Below, in pieces: positions 11,205 through 22,011 of a stretch of DNA of 64,000 nucleotides. The stretch is taken from contig JAODUP010000577.1 in NCBI GenBank assembly GCA_025642065.1, forward strand, positions 372,501-436,500. Direction: 5' to 3'. Numbering within the stretch: position 1 is the first letter of the stretch; each line of letters starts with the position of its first letter. Below the pieces are notes generated by a model. The model saw nothing but the letters and a program-made list of their open reading frames with translations, did no database searches and was not told the DNA's origin. The DNA comes from Paralvinella palmiformis (Eukaryota; Annelida; Polychaeta; Terebellida; Alvinellidae). The position numbers were made by a program, and so were the translations under genes.

Positions 11205-12452
11205 GGGTTCTGCAGGTGTCAGGAACTTAGTTTAGCAGCCAAAATTTTAATTGGGTGCAAGAAATAAAAAAATTGCCTAAGTGCAAGAAATTAGAAAAAA
11301 ATATTTAAATAAAATGTCAAGAAAATAATGAAGTGAAATCTTAAACCAAAGGCATGATATGATGTATCTTTATTGATATTTATTGTATGTGGATGCTGGC
11401 ATTTTCTTCTCGGATGTTTGCATCATCATTATAATTGCCAAAACATCCTTGCCTTGTGTACTTGTTATGATATATGAACAAGTTAGATCATGTATATCCA
11501 TTTCAAACTTTTACTAACAGCACATTTAGTTACCAGTGAAATAGCACCTGAATGCCCTCGTGAAATCATGTCCATTAGAAAGTCATCTGAAAAACAGTCA
11601 GATTCTGTTGCAGACACCCATGTCGCAGATTGAGTCATCATTGGCTGATGTGCACCGAGTGTCATACCACCCACTTCACATAATGGTTGCCAGTAGATAC
11701 TAGAAATTTATTGCCTCTTGAATATTTGAAATCTGTTCGAAGAATTCACCCATTCAAGATTGCGTTCACCGATTCAAATATCTTATTGGCTTTTTACGTA
11801 CGTACGATTTGGGATATCAATGTACAGTAAATTTGAATAACTCCTGCTTATTGAGGTCACTTACCATCGACGAATTTGAAGCACTTGCTGGAAATGTTTA
11901 TTGTCTATTATTATTGTTAAGAAAGAAGAACCTTATCTGCGAATTCGTTGAGTTAATAACCAAATTATTGGAAATTAATAAATTTTACTGCTAGAAAATA
12001 AGACTTGTTGGCTAACAGTTTTTGGCTTATTATGTTTTAACCTGTATATGTCAGATATACAGTTCTTGCAGAGACAATAAAGATCTTTGGGCTTTCCCTG
12101 TTTACATACTTTCATTTGTTGTCTACATGTTGCTTATAATGTATTTTTGCATGAAACATAATAGCTTGCTCAAAATCGATTCAAGCATCAAGCAAAAAAT
12201 ACTAAGCAATTTCTACTTGTAACATTTATACAAGCCTCAATCAGATTTTGTTATGATGAAATAGTATGAAGTCTGCTTTGACAAACTTGAGCATCTCTTA
12301 GAGTATCTCTTGAGTATCTTCCTTTAGAAACACTAGTCCCTCGTTTTCGGGATGTCTCTGAACGTGCATGTTGAATAATGTAGGTATTTGTGTTCATCAG
12401 ATGATCTTCCTGTTGAGTAAGATGTTTTAAAATTATGTGATTTAGACTCTTA

Positions 12453-12453
<1 letters not shown>

Positions 12454-12484
<31 letters not shown>
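12454..12484. repeat. (TA)n microsatellite
   Basis: Pure TA run. Confidence 0.97.
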
Positions 12485-12486
<2 letters not shown>

Positions 12487-12841
12487 ATAATCTAGTATAT
12501 AGCAAAGGCTGTCAAGAGGTGATCCAAACACTGATCCAAAAAATAGAACCTTGAAGTGCTCAAATGTGTAATGTTTCACCAGTCAGAGAATGTGGGGTGA
12601 ATTCTGGCTGTTGGTGGAAACTTGCAACAGTTAGGATGCCTAGCTTTAACCCCCCCCGAGACACACACGTATTACCACATACATGTGTGCAGATGTTATA
12701 GATATATTAGTACGAAAATGAACAGATGCAAGTATGATTGCTGGAGTTTAACAAATAGTCAAAGCAGTCAACTCTTTAAAGGGGCTGTCTGTCTTCTCAA
12801 CCTTATGAATGAACCTTGAACGCAAACAGACGTCACGTTTG

Positions 12842-12874
12842 ACCCACCAGCCTCTCTCTCTCTCTCTCTCTCTA
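12842..12874. repeat. (CT)n microsatellite
   Basis: CT run of about 32 bases followed by ATTAATAAAACCC. Confidence 0.93.
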
Positions 12875-13253
12875 TTAATAAAACCCTTTTCACCAGATGT
12901 TGTTGTTGTTGTTACGGCTGGATCTACTATTTTCGACGTGTCATGTCAAAATCTCACTCATCACATCTCGTGCCATTTCTTTGCTGACGTCAGCAGCTCT
13001 AATTCCGGTCCAAAACGAAGGTAAAAAACCAAACGCCGTATCACTCCCACACCCGAGGAGCTGTTCGTTGTATCGGCTTCTGAGAACAGCCAAAGGCAAA
13101 TTAACTACAAGATTATATCTCTCTGTTGTGTTTATGAGCCGAAGAAGAATAGAACACCATAAAATGTGTTTAATATCAAGTTATGTTTGACTTAACAGCA
13201 TTATGCGTGTATGGGCTGTGTCAAATATATACTTCTGTATGTGTGTATGTATG

Positions 13254-13279
13254 CATATATATATATATATATATATATA
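13254..13279. repeat. (TA)n microsatellite
   Basis: Pure TA run following GTGTGTATGTATGC. Confidence 0.95.
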
Positions 13280-13677
13280 ATTGTATGTGCAGGTTCTGGA
13301 GTTGCCGCCAGATAACCAAATAATACAAATAAGATAAGAAACTGGTTTGGTTTGGTGTTGTTGTTGTTCTGAACAAAAATAACAACATGTAATAAATTGC
13401 TGAGTCAGTTCAGAGCCAGTCAGAACAATCTGATAATTATAACACTACAGCTGCCATTTACAGCTGTTTTTTCTGCACATTCATTACTTGCACTTTTCTT
13501 AGCCTTTCTTTCTTGATTATTAAGATCATTTTGATAAACTCCGAGAATACTAATTTTATAATCTTGCTACATTCAATTTGTTTAGTTCGCTTTCAAGACA
13601 AACTAATTTTTATAGTAGAATTGATAATGTTGAATAATTTATTGTTAATTAACTCTGGCAAATTTTTTATGTGTACA

Positions 13678-13679
<2 letters not shown>

Positions 13680-13717
<38 letters not shown>

Positions 13718-13741
13718 TTGAATAATTTCTGTGTGTGTGTT

Positions 13742-13791
<50 letters not shown>

Positions 13792-13799
13792 TGTGCACA
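13680..13799. repeat. Compound TA / CT / GT microsatellite cluster
   Basis: (TA)n at 13680-13712, then about 20 bases of unique sequence, then GT, CT and GT runs to 13799. It sits immediately 5' of dispersed repeat F copy 1. Confidence 0.95.
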
Positions 13800-13803
13800 C
13801 ACA

Positions 13804-13950
13804 GAAAATAGAGATGAGATAGTTTTAATTATTGGTAATATTTCACATGTTAAATAAATTTCTTCACAGTCATATGTAGTCAGCTTAATATAATTTGACA
13901 GGTGTGCATTTCTTACTTGAGATATCCTTTTTCAGCATAATGATCAATGT
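13804..13950 (+). repeat. Dispersed repeat F, copy 1
   Basis: About 150 bp closely matching 17047-17200: AAATAGAGATGAGATAG, TTTAATTATTGGT, ATGTTAAATAAATTTCTTCA, then CAGCTTAATATAATTTGACA and TGCATTTCTTACTT. Both copies are on the plus strand and follow a TA/GT microsatellite, so the microsatellite may belong to the element. No TIR or tRNA-like head is visible. Confidence 0.85.
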
Positions 13951-14800
13951 TCAATGATCAAAGTCTTTGTGTGTGTGTGTGTTTTTGGATGTTTCATCCA
14001 GTAATGAAAGACATTCTGATTGATGGTTAATGAACCACTCATATATTCTTTGTAAGAGATTTATTAACTAATATGTTAAGTATATGTAGGACACATTTAA
14101 TATCACATATGTACCATTTTCAAACGCTAAAGTATGAGTTCAAATATCCTGACTCTGTGATACCCACAGAAATATTTCAAGCCAATATTAACAACAAGAA
14201 ATTTGCGGTGCTGACATTTCGAGACATTAAAAGCTGCCTCATATTATTATCCATATTAGTTGAGCCCAACAAGTGTCCAGGAGTATTTATCCGGCATTGT
14301 AGAAGCGAATAAGACTGGTTTCTAACAATAAAGCCACGCTTGTATTTTGTCAGTTTGCTGAGTTGTCTGTTTGTTGTTGTGGCATGAAGACGGCCACACA
14401 GCTGAAAGGTGATCCTTATTGTAAGCGGTGTGAACAAAGTATTCGGTCAATATTGACTGCCTCGTGTACCCTGAGGCTTCTGTAGCCATTGTGAAGGCTC
14501 GAAAATGGGGGAATCCGAGCACTTTATCCAGGAATTATTCTAAGGTTTAACTAGCACTGTGCCTGACGGTATTCAGACGTGACGGGAGCGCCTTGTGGGG
14601 CTGTGTTCTATAATATAACAAAGTTGCAGAAGATGTATTTCAGGAGGTGTCATTCAGGTGTCAAATGTCTGATAGGGGATGTTTAATTTTCATATAAAAT
14701 GCTGTCAAGCAATTATTTCTGAACTTGTATTAAAAGGATCACCAGGTTGATATAGTAATATTATACTGCTTACTAAAACATTGAATCTAATTGATTTATT
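13951..14800. other. Non-coding spacer
   Basis: No repeat or exon is recognised apart from a short GT run near 13970-13985. Open frames of up to 86 codons on both strands (14073-14522) have no supporting splice signals. Confidence 0.4.
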
Positions 14801-14975
14801 GGTGGCCATTTCCATGGTTACAAAGTGGGACTTAAGCACACTAACCTCAAATACCAGGGTTCAAATACTGGCCTTGTTATTCTCTGAACAGTGTTTCATC
14901 CTTCAGTTTGTCTCATTGCCTTTGGAGTATACTTTGTTCTGCCAAATGTAACAAAATGGCGATAACACATTTCAT
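14801..14975 (+). mobile_element. Degenerate SINE, probably family A
   Basis: Retains a GGTTCAAATACTGGC B-box-like word, then GTTTCATCCTTCAGTTTGTC and TCATTGCCTTTGGAG in family order and spacing, and an AAAATGGCGATAACA end. The A-box region is too diverged to recognise. Confidence 0.45.
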
Positions 14976-15098
14976 ATTATCTCTTCCCACGCCCTGATGG
15001 GTTATGGAGGACAATCCAGAAGAGCTCCTCTAACAAGGACACCCCAGGATCCCTTTAAAAAATGTCTTAGTCCATGTCATCATTCTTCCTTTGAGACT

Positions 15099-15270
15099 GC
15101 TTCAGTAGTCTAATTGTTAGAGCATCGCATTGGAAAACTACGGGTTACGGTTCTGAATTTTACTCATACCTATAATTGTTGGATGTTTCCCTAAGAGGTT
15201 GCCCCCGACGGCCGTCGGTGTTCCAGTCACAGCTAAACAATCCACTCACTCACTCATTCACTCCATGGTA
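15099..15270 (+). mobile_element. SINE family B, copy 2
   Basis: Head with CAGTAGTCTAATTGTTAGAG and GGTTCTGAATTTTACTCATA, body TTGGATGTTTCCCTAAGAGG, then GTGTTCCAGTCACAGCTAAA and a CACTCACTCACTCATTCACT tail. It shows that CTCA repeats form the 3' tail of this family. Confidence 0.7.
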
Positions 15271-16060
15271 CCTCGCGGTACGTAATATGACTAAATAGCA
15301 CCTGTTGATATTGACAGATGAAGCTGATGAGAACCTGTGACTTAATTGGAGCTGTTGTGTACCTTCATTTATTTATTGCTCCTACACCTAGTTTAGTCCC
15401 TGACACTCAAGTACAACAGTGATCGTACAATAACCGCATTTCACATTATAGTTTTAATATTTCAAGTTATTAATAAGATTAATAATAAGATTATTTCTAT
15501 AAAATGGTTCTGTTATTTTATGCGATTGAATTCACATATTATCTGTATCATTCACTTTTCTAGTCTGAGTTGGAACAAAGTTTGCGATTTTAACACCTGT
15601 TAGTAAATGATTTATTTCCAAACTCTACAATTCTACATGTTAATACAATTAAAATAATAGTTAAGTAATATATAAAAATAATATATATCATTTAAGGTAG
15701 TAGAACATGTTGAAATTACATTAATGGTTAATTAAAAGTATGTATCATTTAAATGAAAACAGTAGAAATTTGGGGGACCAGCATAACAATATTTGCTGTC
15801 TTCCCATTGGCTCCAACTGTTAGTGAGTCCGGAAGTAATATGTGATTGACTAAGGATTGTACCTGGACTCAAAGACGATGGCTTAATGTTTAACACAATC
15901 GCAGTCATCTCAAATGATAATAGAATTCAAACGTTATGTGAAGCTCCCTATTAGCTTACTAATAAGAATAGTGGTCATGCTCGGATGCTGAGGTCCGGGC
16001 AAATCCTTGAAACCTTAATTAACGCTTCACTGATTAGCTGATAAATGATTATTTGAACAT
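15271..16060. other. Non-coding AT-rich spacer
   Basis: No exon, repeat family or notable motif recognised. Confidence 0.4.
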
Positions 16061-16226
16061 ATACCACTCACTCACTCACTACTCACTCACTCACTCGGGA
16101 TATGTTTCTCTAATGAGTTGTCATTTTACAATATATCCCACGTATAACCAACACCTGCAAGGCTAAACAAACCACTCAATTAGTCACTTACTGACTGACT
16201 GACTCACTCACTCACTCACTCACTCT
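16061..16226 (+). mobile_element. SINE family B, 3' fragment with CTCA tail
   Basis: A CTCA run (16066-16096), then the family 3' body (GGGATATGTTTCTCTAATGA, CAAGGCTAAACAAACCACTC) and a second run of CTGA/CTCA repeats (about 16192-16226). The head is absent. Two tail-like runs around one body fragment suggest insertion next to an older tail, or tail expansion. Confidence 0.55.
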
Positions 16227-16278
16227 CACGTTAAGCTGCTGTGCCAAAGCTTTCATATAAACGTTGAACAAACAACGA

Positions 16279-16284
<6 letters not shown>

Positions 16285-16321
<37 letters not shown>
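16285..16321. repeat. (TA)n microsatellite
   Basis: Pure TA run of about 37 bases. Confidence 0.97.
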
Positions 16322-16325
<4 letters not shown>

Positions 16326-16701
16326 TTTGACCTTGTATATATTGACGTCAACTTATAAGTCAATGTTGTAGCCGACGTGGTACCAATTTTATAAAACATA
16401 TTGACATTTTGCCTTTTGAGGTATTGTTGTTGTTGTTGTTGTTTGTGTATTGGTAATAAAGCAAATGTTTATTCCACGTTTTACCGACTCAATTGTCCAC
16501 TGTTTATTCTATGTTAGCGCCTGTGACTGCCGTCTCTGCCAGAAATCTAATTACCAAAAAGGCATATTTACATCAGATTTAGTGGCTGCCATAGTCTGTT
16601 ATGGTGTCTGTGGCAGAATATTAACAGCACCCTGTCATTTTGGCCATTAATCATGTCTTGTTTGGTTCTTGCTCTTTAGTGTACGTGGTCGTGTTGGCAA
16701 G

Positions 16702-16704
<3 letters not shown>

Positions 16705-16753
<49 letters not shown>

Positions 16754-16759
16754 GGGGGG
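16705..16759. repeat. Compound (TA)n(TG)n microsatellite with G run
   Basis: TA run passing directly into TG repeats and then a run of nine G. Confidence 0.96.
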
Positions 16760-16993
16760 GGCGTGTAGAATTGAAAGGCTTCACTTCATCTCAGTTGCCG
16801 CAATCATCCACGGGACAGTGTATGTTTACTCCATTGACCTTGTAGAATAATTCAGTGACCTTTTGGAGTCAACACCGTATTACACATTATGGATGTGGAT
16901 GACTATTTCACTGTTCGTTGGCATCAAGTTGATGATATATGGGAAAGAGGTGGAGACTGAAGTCGGACAACTTCATCTTATCTCCCTCTCTGT

Positions 16994-16996
16994 GTG

Positions 16997-17042
<46 letters not shown>
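16994..17042. repeat. Compound (TA)n(TG)n microsatellite
   Basis: TA run passing into GT repeats, immediately 5' of dispersed repeat F copy 2. Confidence 0.95.
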
Positions 17043-17043
<1 letters not shown>

Positions 17044-17200
17044 AGAGAGAAAATAGAGATGAGATAGATTTAATTATTGGTCATTTTTCAAATGTTAAAT
17101 AAATTTCTTCACAGCCATAGATACATACATTCAGCTTAATATAATTTGACAGGTATGCATTTCTTACTTCAAATATCCTTTCTCAGCGTAATGATGAATG
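17043..17200 (+). repeat. Dispersed repeat F, copy 2
   Basis: Match to 13804-13950 across its length, with the same orientation and the same 5' microsatellite neighbour; differences are scattered substitutions and small indels. The copies lie about 3.2 kb apart, so segmental duplication is an alternative to transposition. Confidence 0.85.
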
Positions 17201-18130
17201 GTGATTTCAGTTCCTTTTAACATAGCTAATGTAGACGCAGTATCATTGTGCCATTCCATTACTGTGGCCTGAGATTTTAATGTTTAGCAGGTTGACATGT
17301 TGAAGGCCAGTTTGTTAAGAGTTGTTCTCGCTCTCTGTATTATAACACTGGCTATGTGGCCACACCTATTTCTGTGGTCTTCCGTTATTAATGATATCTC
17401 CGTATTGAATGTAAACATTCCTAACTCCGTGTCCTCACCAGATGTTGATGTTAGCGTAGATGGTGTCAGCATTAACTCATCAAAAGCTTCAGTAGTCTTT
17501 TCAATATAGCAGCCGACGTCCGACGCTACACGCCGTCTATTTTACAGTCCCTCGTCACCTATTTTATCTGGAGAAAATCGGTCGGCTACTTTGGTTTTGG
17601 CGAAAAAGTGGTCTAGAATGCACCAAATACTCCATTTTTCCAACTTTTTCAGGGAAGGGCCACTACTGTGTTAGTATGACAACCACTACGTCTACCCCCC
17701 CCCTCCCTGCGTCCATACCTCCATCCAACAACACGGCGGTGATGTTTTTACAGGCCACCACAGGTGAGCTGCTGCCTGCTTTTTGTAAGAGGTCGCCAGT
17801 ACTCTATTCCCTACTGAAAAGGCTGTTCAGTAAAACTAGTGAATCCCAGTCCTATTAATTTGCCTTTGTGTGTGTGTGTGTGTGTGTGTGTGTGAGTGTG
17901 GTGAAGATTAATTAATCATATGAACGTTTCAAGTCAGAAGAGTTCTAGGGGGGGGGGGGGGGTTGAATATAGCTGAAATGTAACACAGTGACAAATAACT
18001 TTAGTGAAATGAAACCTGAGATCAATAGGTCAAATTGAAATACACGTTTTACAATGTTTTTGCTACACCTGAAGAAATTTTAAGTACACTAGGTAAACTC
18101 TGTGCATTGTTCCTTTACCATAACCAGATT
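17201..18130. other. Non-coding spacer, weak exon-like segment
   Basis: Contains a weak exon-like open frame at 17676-17763 (described separately), (GT)n at 17865-17895 and a run of about 15 G near 17948-17962. Nothing else is recognised. Confidence 0.4.
17676..17763 (+). CDS. Weak candidate first exon, Thr/Pro/Ser-rich
   Basis: ATG at 17676 opens 29 codons plus one base, ending at ACCACAG|GTGAGC, a strong donor. The peptide is Thr/Pro/Ser-rich (MTTTTSTPPLPASIPPSNN). The end phase (1) does not fit exon 48401 or any other exon found here. Chance occurrence is quite possible. Confidence 0.15.
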
Positions 18131-18510
18131 TGACGCTGGTCAGGGAAAAGCCATGGGTTGAATTCAAGGTGAGGGATAAGTCAGGGAACTTTTTGTTGTG
18201 TCAGAGAAATTTTGAATTTTGTGAAAAGTTAGGGAAGTTGAAGAAAATCCTTTCGAAGGCGGTGAAATTTGACTTTCGCATATCTTAAACATGATAAATT
18301 CACGTATATAAACCTAGAGACACTGCTAGGCCATTTTAAGATACACTCATACTATTTGCCAGAAATAATAAAAATAATGATTAATTTAATTGTATACAAT
18401 TGTAGTATCTCTGGACATTATCATGATTATTTGGTCAGCGTAGAGTCAGGGAAAGTGAATCTCTACAGTCAGGGAAAATGAACCTCTGAAGTCAGGGAAA
18501 AGTCAGGGAA
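18131..18510 (+). repeat. AGTCAGGGAA-rich degenerate repeat region
   Basis: Words of the type GTCAGGGAA or GTTAGGGAA recur near 18138, 18180, 18218, 18447, 18470, 18491 and 18502, in two blocks separated by unique AT-rich DNA. The purine-rich word spacing is irregular. It looks like an old simple repeat split by an insertion, or two related repeats. Confidence 0.55.
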
Positions 18511-18697
18511 TGTTTAAAACTTAACTGATTGTCAACCCTGAAAACACGTCTCAGCGTTGTACTCTATTTGTACTTTATTATGTCTGTTAGTAAATCATCT
18601 TATATTATTACTTCAACTGAAATATACAGTTTTACTGCAGCTGATCTCTGCTTCCAGATCAGTACATACATGTAGCTGAAAATCTGAGCTTGCTGGT

Positions 18698-19033
18698 CGA
18701 GCCCCGTGATAGTGCAGTTAGTTAGAGCGTGGGACTCGTAGCCGAAGGGTCCCGGGTTAGAGGCTCCTGGTGTTGCAATGGTGTTATGTGGCGACTGGCT
18801 CACTCGTCCATCAAAATGAGAACCCGACATGATGTGATGACTATGTGTTTGAGTAACGCGTTGCGCCTTTAATGGCAGCATGCGTTGTATGCTTCCTTGG
18901 GAGTTGAGATGTATGCTGGATAGAAACAGGTATGAATCAGGGATAATAATGCCGTACAGCACCTCAGAACATGGTTACCTGGTTCTGGCGCTATATAAAC
19001 ATGCATTAATTATTATTATTATTATTATTATTG
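18698..19033 (+). mobile_element. SINE family D with (ATT)n tail
   Basis: A tRNA-like head (GTGCAGTTAGTTAGAGCG, then GACTCGTAGCCGAAGGGTCC) is followed by a body of about 220 bp and the end GGCGCTATATAAACATGC, then TTATTATTATTATTA. A conserved GCGCTATATAA-type 3' end with a triplet tail is typical of SINEs that borrow the 3' end of a partner LINE, though the partner cannot be named here. The B box is poor (GGGTTAGAGGC), so the copy is probably inactive. Confidence 0.75.
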
Positions 19034-20358
19034 CTTACTATCAGTCCCCTTTACCAAGTACACATTCATAGCTGAGGAATGTGTTTATTTTATGCTTTAT
19101 ACATAAGTATGTTCCTTATTCAGGCTGTCACTGGTAAACGTCTTTTGCAAAAGGTATCCCTAACTCTAGAATAAATTTATGTCTGAACTTCAGCTGTAAC
19201 ATTTAAGTAATACTAATGTTACAGCTGAAGTTACTGATTTTAGCCAATAAATATTATACAGCAAAATATTCTTAATTTGTGGTTGGATCTGATAACATTT
19301 GCTGCTCTGGAACAACTGTCATCACAGACTTGACCATATTATGGTCCATTATATCGTGTTGTATATAGTAAGTGACCTTTATAAATTCATGCGTTATTAA
19401 GCGGAATACTCACTTGCTCACCCAAAGATGAGTCTAGAGTAGTATTTCCTACGATTCTTTTCTAAATGCTTTGCAATAACAAGTTCTTGTTCTTACGCAC
19501 AAACACAAAACGTTGGTGTCTTCTTCTGAATGAGAAACCTTTACCCTCATCGTATTTTGTCCTTGCTAGGAGGTTTTATTCTAAGGCAGTATTGTTTACA
19601 TCTTCGTTTTGTTACCCTCACCTAACATTATCTTATAAATGTACAATGTAAATCTCCGTTAATTAGGGCACATATTAGTAAATGTTTCTCTAGAAAAAAA
19701 AGGTAATGTAGTGGAAATCAAATGGCTTGATTCTTGTAAAATGTGCACCATGTGGAAGATATTTAATCAAGTCTTTGAACCGTATGGAATAAAATTACTT
19801 CCCTTCTCAGATCCAGGGCACTGATTTATTTTAAATTTATTTTGTTTTATGGCGATACGGCCATTGTTTTTTTTTTTTACGGGAAATTTTCCTTCCAAAA
19901 ATTAGTGTCGATCGGGAAACAAAATTAAATATATCACTGAAAACATAGGGTCAGTCGAAAAATAAAAAAAAAGGGCACAAAGTTCACGGTTTTAATTTAT
20001 TTTGCTTTGATTTGGTACTCGGTTTTATATCCACCGGCGTGTCTTCCTCGACGATCGTCTGGCCCACGATAATGTTTTCTATAACATATTCTTCCTTTCG
20101 TTGGGATTTTACAATCCCTCCAATAGTTTTGCGTTTTTGAGCCTTTACAATTTTCTTTTGATCGTGAATCGTCAGCGAAAAGTAAACAACAGACACGTCA
20201 CTGTCAGCCTAATCCGAGATGGTGACAGGTCAGTTCCACTTCGAAATTATTTCAGTTATTTCTGCAGTAAATCGGTCTTCAAGTCTAGAAATCTTGTAAA
20301 TTTAAACAGATTATAACTTCCCACTCATCGAGAAACATGTAAATAGTTCGAACTTCGC
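19034..20358. other. Non-coding spacer with a perfect hairpin and a Lys-rich frame
   Basis: Holds the 18-bp hairpin at 19186-19232 and homopolymer runs near 19867-19880 and 19960-19975. A minus-strand open frame at 19984-20196 encodes a Lys-rich 70-residue peptide that contains RKEEYVIENIIVGQTIVEE. It lacks an ATG and is not accepted as a gene. Confidence 0.35.
19186..19232. repeat. Perfect 18-bp inverted repeat (stem-loop)
   Basis: Arm AACTTCAGCTGTAACATT at 19186-19203 is exactly complementary to AATGTTACAGCTGAAGTT at 19215-19232, with an 11-base loop. There is no flanking extension of the stem, so it is shorter than a usual microRNA precursor, and no T run follows. Confidence 0.9.
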
Positions 20359-20482
20359 GCAGATCTACTTAAAATCGCCATCGAAAATATCACCGTAATG
20401 TAAGGCTACCGTACAAATTCTTTTATCGCCCTTAGCCTTATTACGAAGATATTTTCGATTGTGATTTTAAGTAGATCTCCGC
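20359..20482. repeat. Long imperfect inverted repeat (foldback)
   Basis: Left arm beginning AGATCTACTTAAAATCGCC and CATCGAAAATATC pairs with the right arm GATATTTTCGATTG and GATTTTAAGTAGATCT. Inside, GTAATGTAAGGCT pairs roughly with AGCCTTATTAC. The arms are about 45-50 bp with few mismatches around a loop of about 20 bases. It may be a foldback mini-transposon or a small inverted duplication. Confidence 0.85.
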
Positions 20483-20810
20483 AAATTAATTTAATCCATT
20501 TGGTCGGTTTATAAATGATTTTTTTTTTTAAATACACTCTCACCTGTAAATGAGCAATAAATATTAAACAAGTGTTTAATGGACAAGAGAATCGGAGAAT
20601 TTGGTAACATTATATGGCCATACAGAAGTTTACATGCTGTGACTTCTTCGTAGTGTTGCTGATGTTGGAGACACAGGAGGTGTCAGTTCCTCTGTTACAT
20701 GAAGGTCGTATACCTTCAGTGCTTATAAATAAAGTTGATGTTCACTCCAAGTTGATTTCTTTGGAAGTTTGAAGGTTAGGGTTTTTCACAGGCCTATGTC
20801 TGTAGCTCTT

Positions 20811-20841
<31 letters not shown>

Positions 20842-20881
20842 CCAAACTTGAAAGACAATCCTGTGATACTGGCTTGCTGCG

Positions 20882-20919
<38 letters not shown>
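20811..20919. repeat. (TA)n and (CA)n microsatellites
   Basis: TA run at about 20814-20840 and CA run at about 20884-20919, separated by roughly 45 bases. Confidence 0.95.
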
Positions 20920-21011
20920 AAAATGGGGAGTTTTACAATATACCAAAACTTGCGCTTACTGAACATAATCATTATAATTGTATAACAGGAATACAGTGTT
21001 GTTGATTATTT

Positions 21012-21079
21012 GATGTGTGTGTGTGTCTCTCTCTCTCTCTCTCTCTCTGTTTGTCTGTGTATGTCTGTGTTTGTGTGTG

Positions 21080-21111
<32 letters not shown>

Positions 21112-21112
21112 T
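21012..21112. repeat. Mixed GT/CT microsatellite
   Basis: Alternating blocks of GT and CT repeats with TGTTTGTCTGTG-type interruptions. Confidence 0.93.
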
Positions 21113-21752
21113 CCCATCTATCTGTTATTATAAACTGGCTCAGCCTGTACTGTGTGTGTGTGTGTCATATGACATGTCAGCCGGTCTGGATGCTGAAGCA
21201 GGCTAAACAATAAACTTACACTACTTTCACCACTTTAGCCTGCATTATAACATTGGAAGGTCATAAATCTGACCCAAAGTAATTACCTGATTGGCTAACA
21301 ATGTGTTCATTCTAGCTCTGCTAGCTAACGTGCTGTTATTGATGTTTAACACATAACACTATAGCCGGACCTAGATAATTGCCTATAGGCATGAAAGCTA
21401 TAATTATGATTAATTTGCTGGCTAATTAAAAGCATCTCAGACCTGAAATAATTATAGAGTGAACATCATGAGACAGGTGTTGTGGTGTAGTCTGATTAGT
21501 TAATGTCTTTTATGACCCAGTTGTTATAGGTACATTACTTGCTAATTATCTTTGCACTAATTGGAGTAATAATAATAGGGTTAATGATGTCATTGTGGCA
21601 TCTTGTGGTGTGGGTGTGTGGGTGTGGGTGTGTGGGTGTGTGTATGTTTTTGGTAAGTTTTGTTATAGTTAATAAAATACTGTTACTCACGTTATATATA
21701 AATAAACATGAATAAACCATAAAATCATCAAAACCAAATTACTCCTATGTTG

Positions 21753-21758
<6 letters not shown>

Positions 21759-21826
<68 letters not shown>

Positions 21827-21828
21827 AA
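21759..21828. repeat. Compound (TA)n(TG)n microsatellite
   Basis: TA run passing into GT repeats. Confidence 0.96.
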
Positions 21829-21928
21829 TTAAAATTACAGACAACCAATTAATGTTCGTGCATGAATGCATCCTTTAAATGCATCTTGAACTCACCATCA
21901 CCGCGCACACAGATGCACACAGATACAT

Positions 21929-21931
<3 letters not shown>

Positions 21932-22008
<77 letters not shown>
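21932..22008. repeat. Compound (TA)n(TG)n microsatellite
   Basis: TA run to about 21970 passing into GT repeats to about 22008. Overlapping frames on both strands here are artefacts. Confidence 0.96.

Positions 22009-22011
<3 letters not shown>

Larger units (their letters stand above)
11205..13650. other. Non-coding spacer with microsatellites
   Basis: AT-rich; no exon is recognised. It holds (TA)n at 12454-12484, (CT)n at 12842-12874 and (TA)n at 13254-13279. Open frames of 60-97 codons here show neither splice-site pairs nor family resemblance. Confidence 0.5.
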
